The position numbers and the translations under genes are program-made. DNA of 64,000 nucleotides, from assembly GCF_014199395.1 (NCBI RefSeq), contig NZ_JACIJM010000004.1, positions 186,001 to 250,000 on the forward strand, given 5' to 3'. The first letter of the stretch is position 1, and every line of letters begins with the position of its first letter. Below, piece after piece: positions 36,074 to 45,588 of the stretch. The notes beneath the pieces were generated by a model. The model was given only the letters and a program-made list of their open reading frames with translations. It was not told the origin of the DNA and made no database searches. The stretch is from Yoonia ponticola. Lineage in GTDB: Bacteria > Pseudomonadota > Alphaproteobacteria > Rhodobacterales > Rhodobacteraceae.

Positions 36074-36607
36074 ATGACAGAAACAACTTCTCTGAAATGT
36101 ACCTGCGGGCAGACCTGTATTGATGTGATCGGATCGCCGATTGCCAGCGTCGAATGTTGCTGCACGTCGTGTCGGGTCAGTGGTTTGAAACTTCAGAAAC
36201 TGCAGGCTGCGCCACAGGTCTTAACGGATTATGAAACGACGCCATTTGTGATGTATCGCAAGGATCGGGTGCGGTTTGTGTCGGGCGTCGAGACCCTACG
36301 CGAAATCCGTATGTCGCCCGATGCAAAGACGCGGCGCGTTGTCGCAACGTGTTGTAACACACCGATTTTCTTGGAGTTTTTGCAGGGTCATTGGCTGAGT
36401 ATCTACGCCGGACTTTGGCCTGATGACGCGCGGCCACCGCTGGACATGCGGACGATGGCGGGTGATCTACCCGATTCCGTGACACTGCCGGACGATGTGC
36501 CGAACCCGAAAAAACACAGCTTGGGGTTTTATGCGAAACTCATGGGCGCATGGATCGCGATGGGATTTCGCGTGCCAGCGGTGCCAGAAACCCCGCCGTT
36601 AGATTAG
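36074..36607 (+). CDS. DUF6151-like, zinc-binding GFA-type fold
   Basis: 177 residues beginning MTETTSLKCTCGQTC. Cysteines are arranged as CTCGQTC, CCCTSC and ATCCNT, the spacing used by the GFA/CENP-V zinc fold and by DUF6151 proteins. Further segments are FVMYRKDRVRFVSG and HSLGFYAKLMGAWIAMGFR. No catalytic role is known. The ATG at 36050 adds eight residues and is a possible alternative. Divergent from the b561 gene with 186 bp between. Confidence 0.72.
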   Translation: MTETTSLKCTCGQTCIDVIGSPIASVECCCTSCRVSGLKLQKLQAAPQVLTDYETTPFVMYRKDRVRFVSGVETLREIRMSPDAKTRRVVATCCNTPIFLEFLQGHWLSIYAGLWPDDARPPLDMRTMAGDLPDSVTLPDDVPNPKKHSLGFYAKLMGAWIAMGFRVPAVPETPPLD

Positions 36608-36640
36608 GCCGCGACACGAATCGCGGCCCATCGCAGACCA

Positions 36641-37117
36641 TTAACGCGCGAAAGTTTCCAAACGCAGGTTGGCGTTACAATATTCGCCGTCATATGTGCC
36701 CATCCAGATGTCGATGCGGCCGTCAACCGGACGTGTCAGCGTGATTTTCGGGTCAAGATTGCCGTTATCATCGTCGTCATAATACCAGTTGGCCGAGGAT
36801 GTGTTGATCAGCAACGCCGAATCGCATTCGCTGACCGCACTCACGACCAAACGCATGCCGGCCATGCCGCTCAATTCAAACGAGAAATCAGGCTGCGAGG
36901 TAAAGTACCCTGCCCCTTGATCCGTGCCTGGACGTACATTCGAGCAATTCCAGACGTAATTTTCGCCACCAGCCACAACGTTAAAGGTCTTTGCCGCTCG
37001 TAATTGAGCGCCGGATGCCGCAAAAGATTCCGCGGCCTGCATGTTGAAATTCGGACAAGCCATTGCACTCGTACCCAAACCCAGAGCCGCAACTGCGGAT
37101 AGTAAAACTGTCTTCAT
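36641..37117 (-). CDS. Exported protein with PPC-like C-terminal domain, function unknown
   Basis: 158 residues with a signal peptide (MKTVLLSAVAALGLGTSAMA, then CPNFN). The mature part resembles a group of Rhodobacterales exported proteins sometimes labelled peptidase S1 without catalytic triad. Features are VAGGENYVWNCSNVR, SECDSALLINTSSANWYYDD, an acidic DDDDNGNLDP loop that could bind calcium, and GRIDIWMGTYDGEYC, typical of PPC-like beta-sandwiches. Four to five Cys could form disulfides. Start at 37117 has AGGAA ahead of it. Confidence 0.75.
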   Translation of the reverse strand: MKTVLLSAVAALGLGTSAMACPNFNMQAAESFAASGAQLRAAKTFNVVAGGENYVWNCSNVRPGTDQGAGYFTSQPDFSFELSGMAGMRLVVSAVSECDSALLINTSSANWYYDDDDNGNLDPKITLTRPVDGRIDIWMGTYDGEYCNANLRLETFAR

Positions 37118-37231
37118 AATATGTTCCTTAACCAAACTTCGTGAGCCAAGGCTAACCGACAAAAATCGACCTGAGAACCATTAATCCACGGGGAATTAGT
37201 CAGGTTATCCATACTTTTCCGATGGTTAATG

Positions 37232-37261
37232 AAAAAAGGCGCCCCAGATGGGACGCCTTTT
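37232..37261. terminator. Intrinsic terminator after tig
   Basis: AAAAAGGCGCCCC pairs with GGGACGCCTTTT; on the minus strand a T-run follows, 23 bp beyond the tig stop. Confidence 0.8.
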
Positions 37262-37283
37262 CAAAATCGTGTTGCGTTTGAAT

Positions 37284-38615
37284 TTACTCTTCTTCGAGCT
37301 TTTCAACTGCCGCTTGCAGATCGTCTTTGCTGACTTCTTTTTCAGTCACGGATGCCGCATCAAAGATGTGATCCACAACTTTGTCTTCGAACATTGGCGC
37401 TTGAAGCTGCTGACGGAACTGTGCGTTCTGCTGCACGAATTCAAAGAACTGCTTTTCCTGACCCGGGTACTGACGTGCCTGGTTCATGATCGCTTGTGTC
37501 ATTTCAGAATCGGACACCTGAACGTTGGCTTTTTGGCCGATGTCAGCCAACAACAGACCCAATTTCACGCGACGTGCTGCAAGCTTCTTGTGCTCGTCAG
37601 TTGTCTCGATTTCAGGGTGATCGTGGCCTTCAACCTCTGGGTTTTCTTCGTGCCACAGCTGGTGCGCGATTTGACCTGCTTCAGCTTCAACAAGTGATTC
37701 TGGCAGTTCAAAGTCAACCACACCGTCAAGCGCATCAAGCAATGCACGCTTTGTCACCGCGCGTGCAGCGCCTGCGTATTCTGCTTCAAGACGCTCAGTG
37801 ATCTGAGTTTTCAACGCAGCAAGATCTTCAGCGCCGAATTGCTTGGCCATCTCGTCGTTGATTTCAGCCGCTTTAGGCTCTTTTACCGCTTTGATTTTGC
37901 ATTCAAACACAGCCGCTTTACCAGCGAGGTGCGCTGCTTGGTAATCATCTGGGAAAGACACTTCGACGTCTTTCTCGTCGCCAGCTTTCACGCCAACCAG
38001 ACCTTCTTCGAAGCCCGGGATGAACGAGTTAGAGCCGAGAACCAGTGGGTAATCTTCAGCAGCGCCACCTTCAAAGGCTTCGCCGTCTACTTTACCAAGG
38101 AAATCGAACGTCACTTGATCGCCGTCTTTGGCTTTAGAGCCTTTTTTGCGGTCTTCAAAGTTTTGTGCGTTGGTCGCAAGGTTATCCAATGCTTCTTGCA
38201 CAGATTCGTCGTCCGCTTTGACAACCATACGCTCAAGCTTGATCGCTGAGAAATCTGTTTCAGGCACGTCTGGAAGTTTCTCGTAGGACACGTTCACCAG
38301 AACGTCGTCGCCCTCTTTCCAGTCTTTGTCGGCCATAACCATTTCTGGCTGTGCTGCTGGACGATCACCGGATTTTTCCATGTGCTCGGACATTGCGCCG
38401 TCGATGGATTCTTGCATGGCTTCGCCCATAACGCGCTGCCCAAACTGCTTGCGCAGCATTGGCATCGGGACTTTACCCTTACGAAAACCCTTCATTTCCA
38501 CTTCTGGCTGGGCTTCTTTCAGCTTTTCAACAACTTTTGCATCAAGTTCAGCTGCTGTTACCGTAATCGCGTAGCCGCGTTTCAGGCCTTCGTTGAGGGT
38601 CTCAGTGACCTGCAT
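37284..38615 (-). CDS. tig: Trigger factor (ribosome-bound chaperone, PPIase)
   Basis: 443 residues: N-terminal ribosome-binding domain with the signature [19 protein letters not shown], a central FKBP-type PPIase domain ([36 protein letters not shown]) and a helical C-terminal chaperone domain. Acts on nascent chains at the exit tunnel. Its ATG lies only 25 bp after the CCA end of tRNA-Leu on the same strand, so its mRNA is probably released from a joint transcript by tRNA processing. Confidence 0.97.
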   Translation of the reverse strand: MQVTETLNEGLKRGYAITVTAAELDAKVVEKLKEAQPEVEMKGFRKGKVPMPMLRKQFGQRVMGEAMQESIDGAMSEHMEKSGDRPAAQPEMVMADKDWKEGDDVLVNVSYEKLPDVPETDFSAIKLERMVVKADDESVQEALDNLATNAQNFEDRKKGSKAKDGDQVTFDFLGKVDGEAFEGGAAEDYPLVLGSNSFIPGFEEGLVGVKAGDEKDVEVSFPDDYQAAHLAGKAAVFECKIKAVKEPKAAEINDEMAKQFGAEDLAALKTQITERLEAEYAGAARAVTKRALLDALDGVVDFELPESLVEAEAGQIAHQLWHEENPEVEGHDHPEIETTDEHKKLAARRVKLGLLLADIGQKANVQVSDSEMTQAIMNQARQYPGQEKQFFEFVQQNAQFRQQLQAPMFEDKVVDHIFDAASVTEKEVSKDDLQAAVEKLEEE

Positions 38616-38640
38616 GGAATTTCCTTCTACTTCTATCCTT

Positions 38641-38725
38641 TGGTGCGGGTGAAGGGACTCGAACCCCCACGCCTCGCGGCGCCAGAACCTAAATCTGGTG
38701 CGTCTACCAATTCCGCCACACCCGC
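38641..38725 (-). tRNA. tRNA-Leu (anticodon UAG)
   Basis: 85 nt with CCA encoded. Acceptor arms GCGGGTG (38725-38719) and ACCCGC near 38650-38645 pair; D-loop GGAATTGGTAGAC; anticodon stem CCAGA/TCTGG around loop TTTAGGT gives anticodon TAG; long class II variable arm GCGCCGCGAGGCGT; T-loop GGGTTCGAGTCCC. Reads CUN codons. Confidence 0.96.
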
Positions 38726-38732
38726 ATTGATC

Positions 38733-38760
38733 AAAAGGGGCAGGTTTTAGGGCCTGCCCC
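38733..38760 (-). other. Terminator-like hairpin just upstream of tRNA-Leu
   Basis: On the minus strand GGGGCAGG, loop CCCTAAAA, CCTGCCCC, then TTTT. It has the form of an intrinsic terminator but no gene precedes it on that strand; it ends 7 nt from the tRNA 5' end. See findings. Confidence 0.6.
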
Positions 38761-38905
38761 TCTAGGTTGGCCGCTATCTAGCAAAGGTTTGACTGGGATG
38801 CGAGCAGAAAAATCATCCAAAAATAAACCATGCATAAACGTATTGCTGCCACATTTGGCCAACACACCTGCAAGCAACAAAATGAACGTATCAGGGGACT
38901 ACGAA

Positions 38906-39370
38906 ATGCACACCGAGATGACAGCCACAGCGGCACCAACAAAGACTAAAGTAGCCGTTCAAACTGGCATCTGCGCTGGCACGTCTATCATGACGCTGGA
39001 CGGCGAAATGCCGATCGAGCATCTGTCTGTTGGCGATCGTGTCATCACCCGCGACAGCGGCATGAGCGTTATCAAAGAAATTTCCGTTTCAAAACAACTG
39101 GTTCAGCCGATCAGCATCAAAGCAGGGTCGCTTGGCCACACACGCCCTGACCGCGATATGGTTGTGACTGCCGGTGCGAAACTGCACATCCGCGACTGGC
39201 GCGCTGAAGCCTTGTTCGGCAAAGCCGCGGCAAGCGTGCCTGCCGCACGTTTGGTTGACGGCGAATTCCTGACCGTTGCCGAGACTTGTGAAATGGCCGT
39301 TTACCACATCATCTTCGACCGCGAACACATCGTTTACGCTGACGGAATTGAGATGATTGCAGGCGCATAA
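38906..39370 (+). CDS. Small Hint-domain protein
   Basis: 154 residues composed almost only of a Hint (hedgehog/intein) domain of the Hint_2 type: ICAGTSIMTLDGEMPIEHLS, VGDRVITRDSG, VVTAGAKLHIRDWRAEALFG and a late block with YHIIFDREHIVYADGIEM. In larger Rhodobacterales proteins this domain is attached to secreted repeats; here there is no partner domain and no signal peptide. The residues before the Cys (TKTKVAVQTGI) are too short to be an extein domain. Start at 38906 has GGGGAC about 7 nt upstream; in-frame ATGs occur up to 38789. Confidence 0.8.
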   Translation: MHTEMTATAAPTKTKVAVQTGICAGTSIMTLDGEMPIEHLSVGDRVITRDSGMSVIKEISVSKQLVQPISIKAGSLGHTRPDRDMVVTAGAKLHIRDWRAEALFGKAAASVPAARLVDGEFLTVAETCEMAVYHIIFDREHIVYADGIEMIAGA

Positions 39371-40128
<758 letters not shown>

Positions 40129-40179
40129 GCCGCACCACACAATCAACCTCTAAAAGTTACGAAACTAAAGGACCTAAAG

Positions 40180-41586
40180 ATGGACAACAAAGCTGTTCTC
40201 AAACTGATCGCAGACGAAGGCGTCGAATACGTCGACGTGCGTTTCACTGACCCGCGCGGCAAGTTGCAGCACGTCACGATGATTGCTGATCTGGTTGACG
40301 AAGATTTTCTCGAAGAAGGACTGATGTTTGATGGCTCGTCCATCGCTGGTTGGAAATCCATTGACCAGTCCGACATGAAGCTGATGCCACAAGCAAGCAG
40401 CGCCTACCTTGACCCGTTCTATGCAGAGAAAACACTTTGCATCCACTGTAACGTGGTTGAGCCGGACACTGGCGAAGCATATTCACGCGACCCACGCGGA
40501 TCTGCTACCAAAGCCGAAGCATACCTGATCGCGTCCGGTATCGGCGACACAGCATACTTTGGCCCAGAAGCAGAATTCTTCGTCTTTGACGACGTGCGCT
40601 TCTCTGTTGGCATCAACAAAGTATCCTACCAAGTTGACGCGATTGACGCATCTTGGAACACAGACACCGAATACGAGATGGGCAACACTGGCCACCGTCC
40701 GGGCATCAAAGGCGGCTACTTCCCCGTCAACCCAATCGACGACGCACAAGACATGCGCGGCGAGATGCTTTCCACCATGAAACGCATGGGTATGAAGGTC
40801 GACAAGCACCACCACGAAGTGGCGTCTTGCCAGCACGAGCTTGGCCTTATCTTTGGCACACTGACCCACCAAGCCGACGAAATCCAAAAGTATAAGTACG
40901 TTGTGCACAACGTCGCCCAAGCTTACGGCAAATCCGCGACATTCATGCCAAAGCCAATCGCTGGCGATAACGGCACTGGTATGCACGTGAACATGTCGAT
41001 CTGGAAAGACGGCAAGCCACTGTTCGCAGGCGACAAATACGCTGATCTGTCACAAGAAGCATTGTACTTCATCGGCGGTATCCTGAAGCACGCGAAATCC
41101 TTGAACGCGATCACAAACCCGACGACAAACTCTTACAAGCGTTTGATCCCAGGTTTCGAAGCACCAGTTCTGCGCGCTTACTCTGCGTCTAACCGGTCGG
41201 GTGCGGTGCGTATTCCTTGGGCCGAATCCCCCAAAGCAAAACGCGTCGAAGCACGTTTCCCTGATCCAGCAGCCAACCCATACCTGTGCTTCGCCGCACT
41301 GATGATGGCTGGCCTCGACGGCATCAAAAACAAAATCGACCCGGGTGCAGCATCTGACAAAGATCTCTACGATCTACCACCAGAAGAACTGGCGGAAATC
41401 CCAACAGTTTGCGGCAGCCTGCGCGAAGCACTTGAAGCGTTGGAAGCGGATCACGACTACCTGCTCGCAGGCGACGTGTTCACCAAAGACCAACTCGACG
41501 GCTACATCGGCCTGAAGTGGGACGAAGTGTTCGAATACGAGCACACACCACACCCAGTTGAGTACAAACTGTACTACTCCTGCTAA
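40180..41586 (+). CDS. glnA: Glutamine synthetase type I
   Basis: 468 residues; ATP-dependent amidation of glutamate. Visible are [28 protein letters not shown], the glutamate/metal site [19 protein letters not shown], the ATP-site [11 protein letters not shown] and the adenylylation site with Tyr in [12 protein letters not shown], so activity is likely controlled by GlnE. Terminator follows 20 bp on. Confidence 0.98.
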   Translation: MDNKAVLKLIADEGVEYVDVRFTDPRGKLQHVTMIADLVDEDFLEEGLMFDGSSIAGWKSIDQSDMKLMPQASSAYLDPFYAEKTLCIHCNVVEPDTGEAYSRDPRGSATKAEAYLIASGIGDTAYFGPEAEFFVFDDVRFSVGINKVSYQVDAIDASWNTDTEYEMGNTGHRPGIKGGYFPVNPIDDAQDMRGEMLSTMKRMGMKVDKHHHEVASCQHELGLIFGTLTHQADEIQKYKYVVHNVAQAYGKSATFMPKPIAGDNGTGMHVNMSIWKDGKPLFAGDKYADLSQEALYFIGGILKHAKSLNAITNPTTNSYKRLIPGFEAPVLRAYSASNRSGAVRIPWAESPKAKRVEARFPDPAANPYLCFAALMMAGLDGIKNKIDPGAASDKDLYDLPPEELAEIPTVCGSLREALEALEADHDYLLAGDVFTKDQLDGYIGLKWDEVFEYEHTPHPVEYKLYYSC

Positions 41587-41608
41587 TCGGCAGTGGTTTG
41601 AAATGAAG

Positions 41609-41636
41609 AAAGGCGTCCCAGCGGGGCGCCTTTTTT
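41609..41636 (+). terminator. Intrinsic terminator after glnA
   Basis: AAAGGCGTCCC pairs with GGGGCGCCTTT around AGC, then T6. Confidence 0.85.
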
Positions 41637-41669
41637 GTACATCTTGCGAGCGAACAATCGTTGAGACTA

Positions 41670-42701
41670 CTAGGGGTCCTTGAACCAAACAGCGGTCCAA
41701 ATCGCATCAAAGTTCTGCTCTAACCATTTAGCCCAATTTTCTGGATTTGGTTCGATAGTCCGATGCTCTGGTTCAATGTCAGCAGCTTTTCGAAGCACTC
41801 TACTAGCTAAACGCGCTCCCCTTTCACACACATCATCTCCCAAATGCTCACCGGTATCCCACCAACGCCAACCTCCAGCATGTGCGCCAAACTGATTTCG
41901 AAGAAAATATATTTCTTCAGAAAGATCTTGAGTAGGAACACCGAAGCCAAGCACTCGACAAAGATCTCTGCGACTGCGTTTTGGATTGCCGCTTGCCCAA
42001 CTCCAGTCCATATTTTGCAGGGACTGGATCGTGCAGTCCAACGCAACAAGCGCTTCAATTTCAAAGCCAGCTTTTAAAAGGCTTTGTGCCCTTAGGAAGT
42101 GTGAGATTCCTTGGTGGACGGACGGATCAAGTGTATTTCGTTGTAACCATCTTGACTGAAATTTTTTTGAACCAAATTGCGGTGCGCCACATTCCTCGAT
42201 TAATTTTGATGCCTCCGAAACTAAGACTTCAGCTTTTGAGCCATCAGTGTCATCGAAGCGTATCGACGAACTCCGAAATCCAAACGGATGTAAAATATCA
42301 CCATCTTTTTCCCACGCTGCCATGAGTACTTTGCAGATCATAGCACGATGAATATACTGCCTGCAGAAATGTCCTAACCATGTGAAAAAGTCTTCTGACA
42401 TTTCATTCTTGAAAACCTTTCTCCAGCCATAACCCCACCCCGGTACTATTGTAGTGACGACCAATCCGCTATTAGTTGGATCCGCACGCCAGTTTTTCGT
42501 ACCCATGGAGAATTTGGTTTCAACACTATCTCTCAGGCAAGTTGACAAGCACTCTCCCCAGTGTTCCCGCGCCGAAAGTTCTTCAAAAAAGAGATCAATA
42601 TCTTTTGCGAATAGCGCTCGATCCGCTTTGGTCGGTTCTCCTTTGTCATACCAATTCAGTATGGTGGTCTTTGCTTTGCTGCGGCTCATACGTCTGCTCA
42701 A
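41670..42701 (-). CDS. Hypothetical protein with HEPN-like C-terminal region
   Basis: 343 residues, no named family recognised. The N-terminal two thirds show no known motif. The C-terminal part is helical (LRAQSLLKAGFEIEALVALD) and then carries R268-NQFGA-H274 in YFLRNQFGAHAGGW, an Rx5H pattern that fits the Rx4-6H RNase motif of HEPN domains (Apea-like). HEPN proteins are common in toxin-antitoxin and phage-defence systems; no antitoxin partner is adjacent. Lower GC and different codon use from glnA and ilvA suggest recent acquisition. Two ATGs (42701, 42689) could start it. Confidence 0.7.
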   Translation of the reverse strand: MSRRMSRSKAKTTILNWYDKGEPTKADRALFAKDIDLFFEELSAREHWGECLSTCLRDSVETKFSMGTKNWRADPTNSGLVVTTIVPGWGYGWRKVFKNEMSEDFFTWLGHFCRQYIHRAMICKVLMAAWEKDGDILHPFGFRSSSIRFDDTDGSKAEVLVSEASKLIEECGAPQFGSKKFQSRWLQRNTLDPSVHQGISHFLRAQSLLKAGFEIEALVALDCTIQSLQNMDWSWASGNPKRSRRDLCRVLGFGVPTQDLSEEIYFLRNQFGAHAGGWRWWDTGEHLGDDVCERGARLASRVLRKAADIEPEHRTIEPNPENWAKWLEQNFDAIWTAVWFKDP

Positions 42702-42770
42702 CCTTTTAGCTTACACTAGATTCTACGATACAAATTTCTCATTCAAAATTCACTTGACATCCGCGCATCG

Positions 42771-43973
42771 TCAAGCCACCCGCACCCGCAGCCCTGCACC
42801 CTCCAATTCCCCCAGTATCTCGTCCACATGGAACTGGTCCCGCGCCTCGATCACCACCTCTAGCTCCGCCTGTTTCAGCGAGACCGATTGCATCATGCGC
42901 TGGTGGATCACTTCGATCACGTTGGCCCCTGCGTCCCCGATGATTTGCGAAATCTGCGCCAATTGCCCCGGCGTGTCCGCAATTTCAAACACCAGACGCG
43001 TGATTCGTCCGTCGCGCATCAACCCGCGCAGGATCAGCGTGGACAGCACCCGACTGTCGATATTACCGCCGCAGATCAGCAAGCCGACTTTTTTGCCTGC
43101 AAACTTGGCGAGGTTGTTTTTGATCACCGCAAGGCCCGCGCCCGCAGCCCCTTCGGCCACCAGTTTTTCGACAGAGACCAGATCAAACACCGCCTGTTCA
43201 ATCTCGACTTCAGCGGCGGAATCCACGCGGTCCACAAGGTCGTGGATCACCGCTAAATTCGCAGGTGCAGGCGATTTCACCGCGATCCCTTCGGCCAAGG
43301 TCGCCCCGCCGAAATGCGTGCCAGATTGATCAAAGTCCGCCTTCACCGCGTCAAACAAATGGGCCTGTGCGCCAATCACTTCGATCTGTGGCTTTAGCCC
43401 CTTCGCCGCAATGGCCATGCCAGCGATCAAACCACCGCCGCCAATCGGCACCACGATACAATCCAGATCAGGTTCCTGCGCGAGCATTTCCAGCGCCACA
43501 GTACCCTGCCCCGCAACCACATCCGGATCATCAAACGGATGCACAAAGGTCATGCCGCGTTCCGCCGCCAGATCAAGCGTGAACTGCACGGAATCGTCGA
43601 AACCAACACCGTGGATCACCACCTCGGCCCCCAGATCCTTGGTCCGTTTGACCTTATTAAACGGCGTCCCCTCGGGCATCACAATCACGGATGGAATGCC
43701 AAGACGGGTCGCGTGATAGGCTAGCCCTTGGGCGTGGTTGCCCGCGCTACAGGCAATCACACCCGCCGCGCGGGCGTCATCCGGCAGGGTCAGCAGCTTG
43801 CCCAAAGCACCCCGCGCCTTGAACGCATTGGTGTGCTGGAGGTTCTCTAATTTGAGGTACAGATCAATCCCAAGGTGCTGCGACAACCGCGTCGCCCGCA
43901 CCAATGGCGTTTCAATCGTGGCCGATTTGATCGCGGCATGGGTGGCTTGGATGTGGGCGAGCGTGACAGTCAC
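42771..43973 (-). CDS. ilvA: Threonine ammonia-lyase
   Basis: PLP enzyme converting threonine to 2-oxobutyrate, first step to isoleucine. 400 residues with the PLP Lys in LQHTNAFKARGALGKL, the SAGNHAQGLAYHA loop, the PIGGGGLIAGMA phosphate loop and a C-terminal ACT-like regulatory domain (LVFEIADTPGQLAQISQIIG). GTG at 43973 is preceded at 6 nt by AAGGAG and is the start; an upstream ATG at 44255 would add about 94 residues unlike the family. Confidence 0.93.
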   Translation of the reverse strand: MTVTLAHIQATHAAIKSATIETPLVRATRLSQHLGIDLYLKLENLQHTNAFKARGALGKLLTLPDDARAAGVIACSAGNHAQGLAYHATRLGIPSVIVMPEGTPFNKVKRTKDLGAEVVIHGVGFDDSVQFTLDLAAERGMTFVHPFDDPDVVAGQGTVALEMLAQEPDLDCIVVPIGGGGLIAGMAIAAKGLKPQIEVIGAQAHLFDAVKADFDQSGTHFGGATLAEGIAVKSPAPANLAVIHDLVDRVDSAAEVEIEQAVFDLVSVEKLVAEGAAGAGLAVIKNNLAKFAGKKVGLLICGGNIDSRVLSTLILRGLMRDGRITRLVFEIADTPGQLAQISQIIGDAGANVIEVIHQRMMQSVSLKQAELEVVIEARDQFHVDEILGELEGAGLRVRVA

Positions 43974-44124
43974 GGCGATCTCCTTGGGGGACGTGGGGGC
44001 ATTTTCCGCGACCCTAGCCAAAACCGCAACAAACGTCACCATCGCGTGACATGACGACGCAAAGATTGCGCAACGCCGCGCCACACGGCACCAAAGCCCC
44101 AACATCAGATCAAAGAGGCCGTCC

Positions 44125-45327
44125 ATGCAGACCGAAAAATTCACATTTCCAGGCCATTCCGGCGAAATGCTTGCCGCGCGGTTGGACTTGCCCGCGGGCA
44201 AACCACGGGCCGTTGCGTTGTTCGCGCATTGCTTCACCTGCTCGAAAGACATCATAGCGGCGCGGCGCGTGGCGGCTGGTTTGGCCGATCACGGTATCGC
44301 CGTTTTGCGGTTCGACTTTACAGGTCTGGGCAATTCCGAGGGCGCATTCGAGACCACGACATTCAGCTCGAACGTCGCCGATCTACATGCTGCCGTGTCA
44401 GAACTCGCGCGGCGCGGCATGACGCCGTCGCTGTTGATCGGCCACTCGCTCGGCGGGGCGGCGGTGCTACGCGCGGCCCCCGATATCGCGTCAATCAAAG
44501 GTGTCGTGACCATCGGCGCGCCTGCTGATCCGGGCCACGTAACGCACAACTTTGGCGCGGCGCTGGCTACGATCAAAGAGCACGGCGTCGCGGCAGTTGA
44601 CCTCGGCGGGCGGTCCCTGAACATCGGCAAAGGCTTTGTCGACGATGTGGCCACCAGCGATTTGAAACCGGCACTCGCGAAACTCAAGGCGGCCCTGCTG
44701 GTCCTGCACGCCCCCCGCGACACGGTTGTGGGTATCGAGAACGCGAGCGAAATCTTCCTCGCAGCCAAACACCCCAAAAGCTTTGTCACATTAGACGACG
44801 CCGACCACCTGCTCTCAAGTGCCGCCGACGCGGACTACGCCGTCGAGGTCATCACCGCATGGTCGCGCCGCTACCTGCCGCAACAGGCCAAGCCAGCAAC
44901 ACCCAAAGCCCCCGAAGGCATCCTGCGCGTGACCGAAAACGACGCCAGCGGATTTGCACAAACGATCACAACGGGCGGGCATACATTGACCGCAGATGAA
45001 CCCGTAAAGCTCGGCGGCACCGACACAGGCCCCTCGCCTTACGGATTGCTGTCGGCGGGCCTCGGGGCGTGCACCTCCATGACAATCCGCATGTACGCGC
45101 GACGCAAAGGCTGGCCTCTGGACAGCGTCAGCGTCGATGTCGACCACGGCAAATGCCACGCGACTGACAGCGCACAAGGCGACAAAATCGACTGTTTCAC
45201 ACGGACCATCCACCTGCAGGGCGACCTCGACGACGACCAACGAACACGACTGCTCGAAATCGCAGACAAATGTCCCGTCCACAAAACCCTAGAACGGACA
45301 AACGAGATCGTCACAACACTGGCGTAA
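44125..45327 (+). CDS. Alpha/beta hydrolase - OsmC bifunctional protein
   Basis: 400-residue two-domain fusion. Residues about 1-250 are an alpha/beta hydrolase with nucleophile S108 in LIGHSLGGAAVLRAAP, the oxyanion region FAHCFTCSKDI, an acid near APRDTVVGIENASE and a His in LDDADHLLSS. Residues about 270-400 are an OsmC/Ohr-like peroxidase domain with the two redox Cys in GLGACTSMTIRMYA and DKCPVHKTLE. Such fusions are a known family, likely handling organic peroxides or acylated thiols. Followed by a 3'-end repeat element. Confidence 0.93.
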   Translation: MQTEKFTFPGHSGEMLAARLDLPAGKPRAVALFAHCFTCSKDIIAARRVAAGLADHGIAVLRFDFTGLGNSEGAFETTTFSSNVADLHAAVSELARRGMTPSLLIGHSLGGAAVLRAAPDIASIKGVVTIGAPADPGHVTHNFGAALATIKEHGVAAVDLGGRSLNIGKGFVDDVATSDLKPALAKLKAALLVLHAPRDTVVGIENASEIFLAAKHPKSFVTLDDADHLLSSAADADYAVEVITAWSRRYLPQQAKPATPKAPEGILRVTENDASGFAQTITTGGHTLTADEPVKLGGTDTGPSPYGLLSAGLGACTSMTIRMYARRKGWPLDSVSVDVDHGKCHATDSAQGDKIDCFTRTIHLQGDLDDDQRTRLLEIADKCPVHKTLERTNEIVTTLA

Positions 45328-45331
45328 CACC

Positions 45332-45396
45332 AAGCTTCTTTGACTTCTTCGGGGCTTTGCCCGTTCTGCGCCTCAAATGATCCCCCGGATCATTTG
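45332..45396 (+). repeat. Copy 2 of the gene-3'-end repeat element (after the hydrolase-OsmC gene)
   Basis: AAGCTTCTTTGACTTCTTC (45332-45350) begins 4 bp after the stop codon. It is followed by a GGGGC-rich stretch and the perfect hairpin CAAATGATCC-CCC-GGATCATTTG (45374-45396). The 19-mer is identical, in gene-sense orientation, to that after ccmG at 56337-56355. Confidence 0.7.
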
Positions 45397-45473
45397 CGAG
45401 ACAGCTTGAACTCCCCGCCGGAGGCTGCAGGACATTCCAAAACCCACATGTCCACCGATAGCCAAACCCAAAA

Positions 45474-45503
45474 CAAAAAAGGCGCAGCCAAAGCTGCGCC
45501 TTT
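45474..45503. terminator. Bidirectional terminator between the hydrolase and bioY
   Basis: AAAGGCGCAG-CCAAA-GCTGCGCCTTT with A/T tracts on both sides; it serves bioY on the minus strand best (T6). Confidence 0.85.
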
Positions 45504-45524
45504 CAATCACCTGTCATTTGACCC

Positions 45525-45566
45525 CGATTTTTCTAGAAAAATCGAACGAATTTTCGCGAAAATTCG
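45525..45566. repeat. Two perfect 20-bp palindromes, TTTTCTAGAAAA and TTTTCGCGAAAA types
   Basis: CGATTTTTCTAGAAAAATCG at 45525-45544 and CGAATTTTCGCGAAAATTCG at 45547-45566, separated by 2 bp. Both are perfect self-complements. The second recurs exactly at 56196-56215 and a relative lies at 56277-56296. They lie between the bioY terminator and the bioY stop. Confidence 0.8.
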
Positions 45567-45588
45567 CGGTCTCAAACCATGGGTGCGC

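Noticed and set aside
38641..38725. Looked for an integrated element at tRNA-Leu
   Set aside because: The flanks are tig and a Hint gene; there is no integrase and no duplicated tRNA 3' end nearby.
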